From: Lunularia cruciata
Taxonomy: Eukaryota > Streptophyta > Marchantiopsida > Lunulariales > Lunulariaceae
Reading direction: 5' to 3'
NCBI GenBank assembly: GCA_948567375.1
Contig: OX419756.1
Coordinates: 45,584,333-45,648,332, forward strand
Length of the DNA stretch: 64,000 bases
Part shown: piece by piece, positions 58,001-64,000 of the stretch
Layout: each line of letters starts with the position of its first letter
Numbering within the stretch: the stretch's first letter is position 1
Made by a program: the position numbers and the translations under genes
The notes under the pieces: model-generated
Seen by the model: only the letters and a program-made list of their open reading frames with translations
Databases searched by the model: none
Told to the model about the DNA's origin: nothing

Positions 58001-59600
58001 GCCTCAGCCATTCGTCACTTAACAAACCCCCACCGCACCCTACTGCAAGGCGACTTGACATTCGGTGTAGTTACAGCTGACATTCTACCGGCGTCGAAAC
58101 CACTGTTGACCACAAACGAGAACTTATGAAATTATGATATTGAAACATCATGATCTTCGACTTGTGTCGGAAGGTGAATTACTAAATCTGGATACAGACG
58201 TAGTCCGGAAGAATTTTAAAGGTAAATCGTTTTATACTCATTATGTGTTATCTTTGAAAAACTATTACTGATCCAAATATTGAAGTTGAAAATTACAGGA
58301 ATCATAGCATGGAATACTATTTGCGGTTCTAAATGATAACATTCTGTGCTGAGTACATGTTATATCTACTTTGAAACTCAAGAAATGGAAGTAATACTAC
58401 TTCTTCGACAAAGAAATCTTTCTAATATTCTTGTCAACACTTCATTTCCACTTTTTTCAACAACAAAGACTAAAGTCTTGTTTATGATAATGATTTATCT
58501 CGGTTTAATTTCAAAACCATTTGAATTAAAAATTACATTTGCATCCAAAAATATTTGAGATAAGGTATGTCTTATTATAGCCATAAAGACGGACTTTTCT
58601 ATATCTATAATTATAAACAAAAAAATATCAAGTAATTCGTTTTTTATAGTGATAATAAAGCCGAAAGTTACTAACCATGAAAGGTCAATTACATGAAATT
58701 GAACTCCAACCAAAGACTACGTCAAATCCCAAACTAAAGCAAATGGATTGGTTGATTGGTTTTGACTTCAAACCCTAAACCTTAGTGCCTAGACCTATTT
58801 GACACCCCGTGCATATCACTTGATCAGGAAAAAGGACCATAGCAATCCCTGGTTCTACTAAAAGACTCCATATTGCAACTAGAACGGCAAAAAAGGTATA
58901 TCATACATACACTTTACCCCGTCCAAATGAATAGCCTCGGGAGTAACCAGATCTATACATTCTTTTGTTTGAAGAATATACATTTTAACCTAAGAACTTC
59001 CGTAAAATATATTCTTATAGTAATGTTGAAGATGAAGCAAGATTTTAGCGAAACTTATTTACTAGATCAAACTGAAAAATAATAAACGAAATCAACTTCA
59101 ATACATTCTGAATCAAAACAATATCTAGATTTTTTAGATTGATAAAATATCATTATTCTTTTGAAATAGGGAGGTGAAAACTAGGTCAGTGAATACATAA
59201 GGTGGGAACAAGAGTTAGCTACAATCTGATTACATTCTATAAATTCAAAAAACATAACTGAGACTGAAAACGAATTCTAGCATTTTTATCATACAGCAAA
59301 TATTTTTATCATCTGATCAGATTGTTTTGGGCGACCTCGACCGACGATTGATTCAAACTTTAAATATCTAAACTTGTTTTTTCTTTTCTTTCCGAATAGA
59401 TAGAATTTAAGTTTGTAATTTTGAATAAATTCATATATTTAAATAATATAATTTTAGATAAGGCTGCCTGTAATGTTATGAAAAGTCATACCCATCCCTA
59501 AGAAACATCCATGGCATGTATTCATATGTATTAGATGTATACATTTGAAGATGTATGCACTTTATGTATATATTTGAAGATCAAGGGATAAGATGAAAGA
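58001..59600. other. AT-rich intergenic DNA, no gene seen
   Basis: No motif-bearing frame on either strand. Two open stretches of about 70 codons (58346-58558, 58495-58713) overlap on opposite strands and look fortuitous. Confidence 0.55.
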
Positions 59601-60700
59601 AGGGACCGCGGGAGGAGGAGGGGAAGACACATCAAGCCATACAAGGAGACAAGAGAGAAAAATGGGGCTAAGGAGGAGGGGAAGACACATCAAGCCATAC
59701 AATGATGAGACAAGAGAGAAAAATGGGGCTAAGTTCAGATAGTATCGATATGAGATATCTGCCCTATTTCATCTAAGGTATTTGCATTATGGAAGTTGTG
59801 AGAAATTTGCGTTATTGCATCTAAGATATTGCATTAAGCAAGTAGTAAAATCTAGAAACTATAAGAGTAACTGAAGAATCATTATTTAGTGTGATTGTTC
59901 TCCTATTCATTGCACCAACCATTACTATATAAAGAATAATGGACATGCATTATTTGAAATATGTTGCAAAGTATGAGAGTGATACCCATGAATATGAGTT
60001 ATCTAAAATATGCTATTAAATATAAAAGTGATACCCATGAATATGAGTTATCTAAAATATGCTATCAAATATAAAAGTGATACCCATGATGTCTAATATG
60101 ATATGTTCTCACACACTCCTATAAGGCATTCTACACATGTATATCAATCCATAAATCTAGAAAAATATAAAATGGATGAGTATAATAATGATTGTCTAAA
60201 ATATGCTATGAAGTACAAAAATGATACCCATGATGTCTAATATGATATGATCTCACACATTTCTACCTATAAGGTGTTCCACACACATGCATGTGTGAAA
60301 CACAATATTAATCCATAAATATATAAAACTATAAGATAGAGTAAAAAGGCAACCACATAGAACACATGAAGGATGGAAAGACCCCATCAAGCCATACAAG
60401 GAAGAGACTAATGAGGTAGAATGGGTCTAGGCCCCAATAGTATTGATATGAGAAATTTGCCCTACCACACCTAAGATATCCAAGCTATGCAAGTTGGTAA
60501 GGTCTACAAACTACTAGAGCATTTGGAGAAGCATCAATTAGAGCGATTGCTCTCATATGGATTGCACTAGCCAATGCTCTATGTAGAGCAATGGACACAC
60601 ATTGTTTAAAGTATGCTAAAAGTATGAGAGTGAGAGTTTCCCCTTGCATCTAATATGATAAGCTCACGTGCACTCCTTGAAAAATGTGTCAAACATTATG
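59600..60700. repeat. Local duplications and a 49-bp tandem repeat
   Basis: GAAGACACATCAAGCCATAC occurs at about 59622 and again about 62 bp on. The whole 59622-59990 segment recurs, diverged, at about 60372-60640 (CATCAAGCCATACAAGG..., GATATGAGA, TTTGCCCTA). Within the first block, GATACCCATG starts at 59981, 60030 and 60079, an exact 49-bp period, with another copy at 60223. Confidence 0.75.
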
Positions 60701-60893
60701 TTCATAGCTCCATATATAACTCCAAGTCTAGAGGAACAAAGAGGTGACCTCACTGCATGCTCTTATACTTGTAGACCTTACGTGCTGCTGCTTTGCTTGC
60801 CGCTCATCCAAGAGGATGAGTAATCATTCCTTCCAAAACTACATCTCATGTAAGTTTTGTAACCACAACATCCACCATTGTTACCTAATCATC

Positions 60894-61235
60894 TCAAACC
60901 AAGTATACGTTTGCTTTGATATGTGTTGTATGCAAATAATATGAATGGTCCTTCCAAGAAAGGTATCCACTCTCTAGTGCCGTAGCAAACACTATATCTA
61001 TGATGGCATCATGGGTAGCTATCCTTTGTCCTCCATAAGGATACCATGTCATATAGACCGTTATTGCATCTAGTGTAGAACCACACTCATAAATGAGTAA
61101 TGAAGATGCAAAGAAGTGGACCAAACCTAGGCAAAACCTCATTATTGTAGAGAAAGTGGCTGGTGCGAGTTGGAATGCCAAAATGCATGTCAAGCTAGGA
61201 TCCAAGAGCCTGCATCCTTGCCGGAACAAGAGCAA
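60894..61235 (-). pseudogene. LINE-type C-terminal Cys/His region
   Basis: A 113-codon open frame. The family pattern is a C-x-C-G...H...C-P...G...RH-x(2)-I-x-D type tail found at the ends of some non-LTR RT proteins. Here it reads YECGS...YMTWYPYGGQRIATHDAIID, with several expected Cys/His positions replaced by Tyr. Its function in the family is thought to be nucleic-acid binding. Confidence 0.6.
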
Positions 61236-61523
61236 AGATTTGATCTAGTGGCATAAAGAATGGACGAGTCAACTAAGAGAGAATGTAGTATATGTTTGCA
61301 ATTGTCGCTCCATCAAGGAAGATTGCAAAACTTTGGTCCAATCTGACAATAGTGAAGCAAAGGATGGAAGGTCTTCCCATGCATGTGGAGATAGACCATC
61401 TCTCATCTGCCGCAATAGCTCTTGGAGAGAAAAGAATCCTTCTTCCACCTCAATCACAAAAGTCTTCAAAATTGGGCTATCAACAACCACAAAATGGGAG
61501 GAAAGTAGGGGTGGCGAGAGAGC

Positions 61524-62006
61524 TCAACTAACCAGAAATGCCATAAGTGCCATCTCTTCCATAGATACTTGGCCTACCTCTTGGCACAAGATCAATAGTA
61601 ATGTTTGTTTATCAAATGCCAAATCTCCTATCACACACTCAAATGTCCTTGGTTTGATGATATCACCAAAAACTCCCATAATCCTCCTATCAAAAGCTCC
61701 CAAACGAGATAGGAGATTCAAGGTAGGGAGAATTATGCAAAGAAGGTAAGTTGATTGACAGGTAATACTAGAGGAGAATATACCAAATGCCTCATGCAGA
61801 TCTCTTAGAAGAGGAAGGTCATCCACGTGGAGAATATCCTCTACAAAAGCCATGTCTAAGAAGGATGTGAAAAGATCCTTGGATCCTATTAGTACTCCAA
61901 GAATACATAGTCCATATGTAGATGTGACACACCTCTTTGGAAGCTCAAGGTGGGGAGGGATACTTGAAAGGGACCATACTTTGCACTTTGATACCTTGAA
62001 TCTCAA
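61524..62006 (-). pseudogene. LINE-type RT C-terminal half
   Basis: A 160-codon open frame immediately downstream (in sense) of the catalytic region. FKVSKCKVWS matches the N..K(C/T) motif that follows the RT active site in LINEs. The rest (LGVLIGSKDLF..., FGIFSSSITCQSTYLL) fits the RT thumb/connection of this group. It is open, but the upstream core is broken. Confidence 0.65.
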
Positions 62007-62187
62007 GCCTACAAGATGTAGCTAGATATTCAAGTGATCAAAGGCCTACCTAATCTAATCTATGAGGCCCACAACAAATGTGTTGTCTTCTAAGGAGAGA
62101 AATACACAACCTAGCATGGCCAAAGTAGTAGATAAGAGAGCTCTAAAGTGAGCCATGGTGAATAAAGGTCCCTCTAAAGGATCTCAT

Positions 62188-62291
62188 ACCAACAATTGAC
62201 TCCAAAACGGTGACTCCCTCTTGTGACTCCCTCTTGTGTACCAACAATTGACTCCAAGATGGTGACTCCCTCTTGTGACCATCCTTGTTGG
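62188..62291. repeat. 52-bp tandem duplication in the LINE
   Basis: ACCAACAATTGACTCCAA begins at 62188 and again at 62240, each followed by GGTGACTCCCTCTTGTG. It breaks the RT frame near its Gly-Asp-Pro motif. Confidence 0.85.
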
Positions 62292-63099
62292 TAGTAAAAG
62301 GAAGCAAGAGAGCCATAGAACAACCACAGAAAAGGAATAAGACTTGCAAAGGACACATCGACCTCCCCAAGCTCTCTAAAGATGGATGCCTAAGAGACAC
62401 TATTAAAAGTGTTCTCAACATCTACTTATAGGACAACCACTCCTGATGGATATCTAGAAGTGCCATGATTCCTAGGGAAATAGCCTTGCAACCTCCAAGT
62501 ATAACTACCCCAAATTGACATGGACTGAGGTGCTCTCAAAAGTGAGATGGATGTTGAAGGACAAGGGTGCAGCTAACCAAGCATACAAAGATCTCTCCAA
62601 TAACAATTGGTCTAATGCCCACGTGCTCATCTCCATCACAAGAAGTTGACTAGCCCTTAACACTTGACTAAATGATGTAGGAATATCTCTCCTTGCTACT
62701 CCTATAGCCACTTGAAACAACTCGGTAAATCCACTAAAAGGATCACCTTCCTAAAAGCAATCTCTAAGATCCTTATATACCATCCCTAACAAGCCTCTTG
62801 AGGAGAAGCGAGGAGTAATGCACAATGCTTGTGCAAAAGTGACCTATCAAGACATAAAAGTTGGTTAGGTTGATAATCTAAGACCTTTAATGGTACTCCC
62901 TCTCTTGCCAAAGGATGTAGTAAGCTTAAGGAAGTGATAGTCTCATCAATGGGACTAGCTATAGGTAAAAGGTGTAGTGCTCTTATTGCTCTACTAAACT
63001 CTCTTGCTTGATGCAATGTCCTACACCATTGTAATCAAGTGGAGTCTATGGTATCTTGTGGAAAAATTTGTCTCCTAAAACTTGTAGCCCTAACCAACT

Positions 63100-63488
63100 T
63101 GTAAAAGATCAAGATTGAGGAGAGAAATAAGAGAATGGAAGATCACATTGGACACTCAAGTATGTGAAACTCCAAATGCCTAACATGAGCTTTGGCTTTG
63201 GTATTTATAGAGAGTATACAATACTCTTGAGAAGCTTCCTTGAGCCACTTTCTTGGAGTGCAAGCCAAATTAACCGAGAAGTTTCTCAAGAAGCTTCCTT
63301 CTAGAAATCATCTACTTGGCTTGCAAGCTAAGCTAGTTGGAAGCTTCTAGAAGCTTTCTTTTAGAAGCTATCTACTTGGGGTGCAAGTTGAGCTTCCTAG
63401 ATGCTTCTAGAATATTCTAGGCTAATTTGGCCTATTCGCTACTTTATTAGCCTTGATTAGCTTCATTGCTAAATTCCATATTGTTATA
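63100..63488 (-). repeat. LTR-B, 3' LTR of a chromovirus running off the right edge
   Basis: It starts TGTAAAAGATCAAG and ends TATTGTTATA (CA changed to TA), 389 bp. It keeps HSE-like GAAGCTTCTAGAAGC at 63340-63354 and a TATTTATA TATA box on the minus strand near 63203. Confidence 0.88.
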
Positions 63489-64000
63489 TATTCTCCCATT
63501 GCTAGTTGGTGATGATCTTGTTGCCATTGAAGCTTCAAACTCTTGGATGGCTGTTTTTGTATTTTTTAGATAAGAAAGAAGCTCCCAAGTGGCATCATGT
63601 AGGGGATATACTTTATGGAGGATTTTTTACTCTATACGTTGTTGATGGTCTCATTGAATGTGGTGATGTGCAAAGATCCGATCAACTTCATATTCTTCAT
63701 GATCATTGATAGGGACAAGAGTAAGAAGAGGTTAGACTCAAGAGGAAAAAGAAGATGTGTTAGGAACAAAGGGTTTCAACTTGGAAACATGAAAGATAGG
63801 GTGGAGGTATATATGATAAGGCAAGGCAAGTCAATAAGCAATTGGAAAAATAATTTGGGTGAAATCAAAGGGTTCTATCTTATTAGGAGCAATTTTACTA
63901 GTTTGGATGATCAAGTGGGAGGGGTAGGTTACTAGATAAGAGCATGACCTTATCACCAACTTGAAAGGTGAGATCACAACGATGGTGGTCTACATATTTT
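63489..64000 (-). mobile_element. Internal 3' end of an E1-family element (truncated by the window)
   Basis: The sequence is collinear with the E1 chromodomain and integrase end (compare 18211-18700) but carries frameshifts: GAGCTTCAATGG, ATGATCATTGATAGG and GGGTTTCAACTTGG on the plus strand are shared. The remaining pol domains would lie to the right of the window. Confidence 0.85.

Larger units (their letters stand above)
60894..63090 (-). mobile_element. Decayed LINE-type (non-LTR) retrotransposon
   Basis: On the minus strand, RT-like pieces appear in order. The palm segment reads ENTFNSVS...IF (about 62395). A GxQxGDPLGG-like segment is disrupted by a 52-bp duplication (62188/62240). LSLEDNTFVVG (about 62075) stands where the catalytic A/F-DD is expected, with DN for DD. 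A 160-codon frame (61524-62006) begins with FKVSKCKVWS. The 3' end (60894-61235) has a Cys/His tail region YECGSTLDA...YPYGGQRIATHDAI. No endonuclease was seen. It is dead. Confidence 0.72.

Noticed and set aside
59971-60250. A regularly spaced repeat that could suggest a CRISPR-like array.
   Set aside because: The 49-bp units are directly tandem with no unique spacers, and the DNA is eukaryotic. It is a minisatellite.
1-64000. tRNA, rRNA and snRNA genes.
   Set aside because: I looked for tRNA B-box-like GGTTCGAATCC sequences and rRNA signatures by eye and saw none that were convincing. A tRNAscan-SE or Infernal run would be needed to exclude them.

Overview
This looks like nuclear DNA of a land plant or close relative. 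It has one multi-exon gene with GT-AG introns, AT-rich intergenic DNA and a dense, nested retrotransposon load. The mix (chromodomain Ty3/gypsy elements, a Ty3/gypsy element carrying a cytosine methyltransferase, a Penelope-like element, a LINE-type element) suggests a non-seed plant such as a bryophyte, but the species is not identifiable from the sequence alone.

Layout. 1-3896: a minus-strand Ty3/gypsy remnant cut by the left window edge, with a probable LTR at 3314-3896. 3897-6257: a decayed minus-strand Penelope-like element that this insertion truncates. 6258-16170: no genes; a 63-bp minisatellite, two solo LTRs with target duplications or near-duplications, and small tandem duplications. 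16171-36931: an old plus-strand Ty3/gypsy element (here E3) that has received five later insertions: element E1 (17771-23366, minus, with both LTRs, PBS and chromodomain), solo LTR 24747-25642, element E2 (26224-29986, plus, internally deleted), solo LTR 30623-31363 and a third-family LTR at about 34635-35342. With these removed, E3 is about 9 kb and reads gag (two zinc knuckles), protease region, C5-cytosine DNA methyltransferase, RT, RNase H, integrase, PHD finger. 38242-44827: a three-layer nest, in which a solo LTR is split by element E4, and E4 is split by a solo LTR of its own family. 44828-48700: AT-rich DNA with no gene seen. 48750-55648: the only apparently functional gene, 12 coding exons, predicted 631 aa, a degenerate double-stranded beta-helix (2-oxoglutarate-oxygenase-like) region joined to a U-box and an SH3-like C-terminus. 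55649-60890: 3' flank and repeat-rich DNA. 60894-63090: a decayed minus-strand LINE-type element. 63100-64000: the start of another E1-family element that runs off the window.

Three LTR families recur. LTR-A is TGTAATAC...GTATTACA and is found mostly as solo LTRs. LTR-B belongs to E1, E2, E4 and the right-edge element; it carries heat-shock-element-like GAA/TTC arrays upstream of a TATA box. LTR-C was seen once. The strongest novelty candidate is E3, a retroelement that once combined a DNA-methylation writer with a PHD-type chromatin reader. All retroelement coding regions here are broken by stops, frameshifts or lost catalytic residues. Many of the changes are of the G-to-A / C-to-T type, as expected for methylated, silenced DNA.
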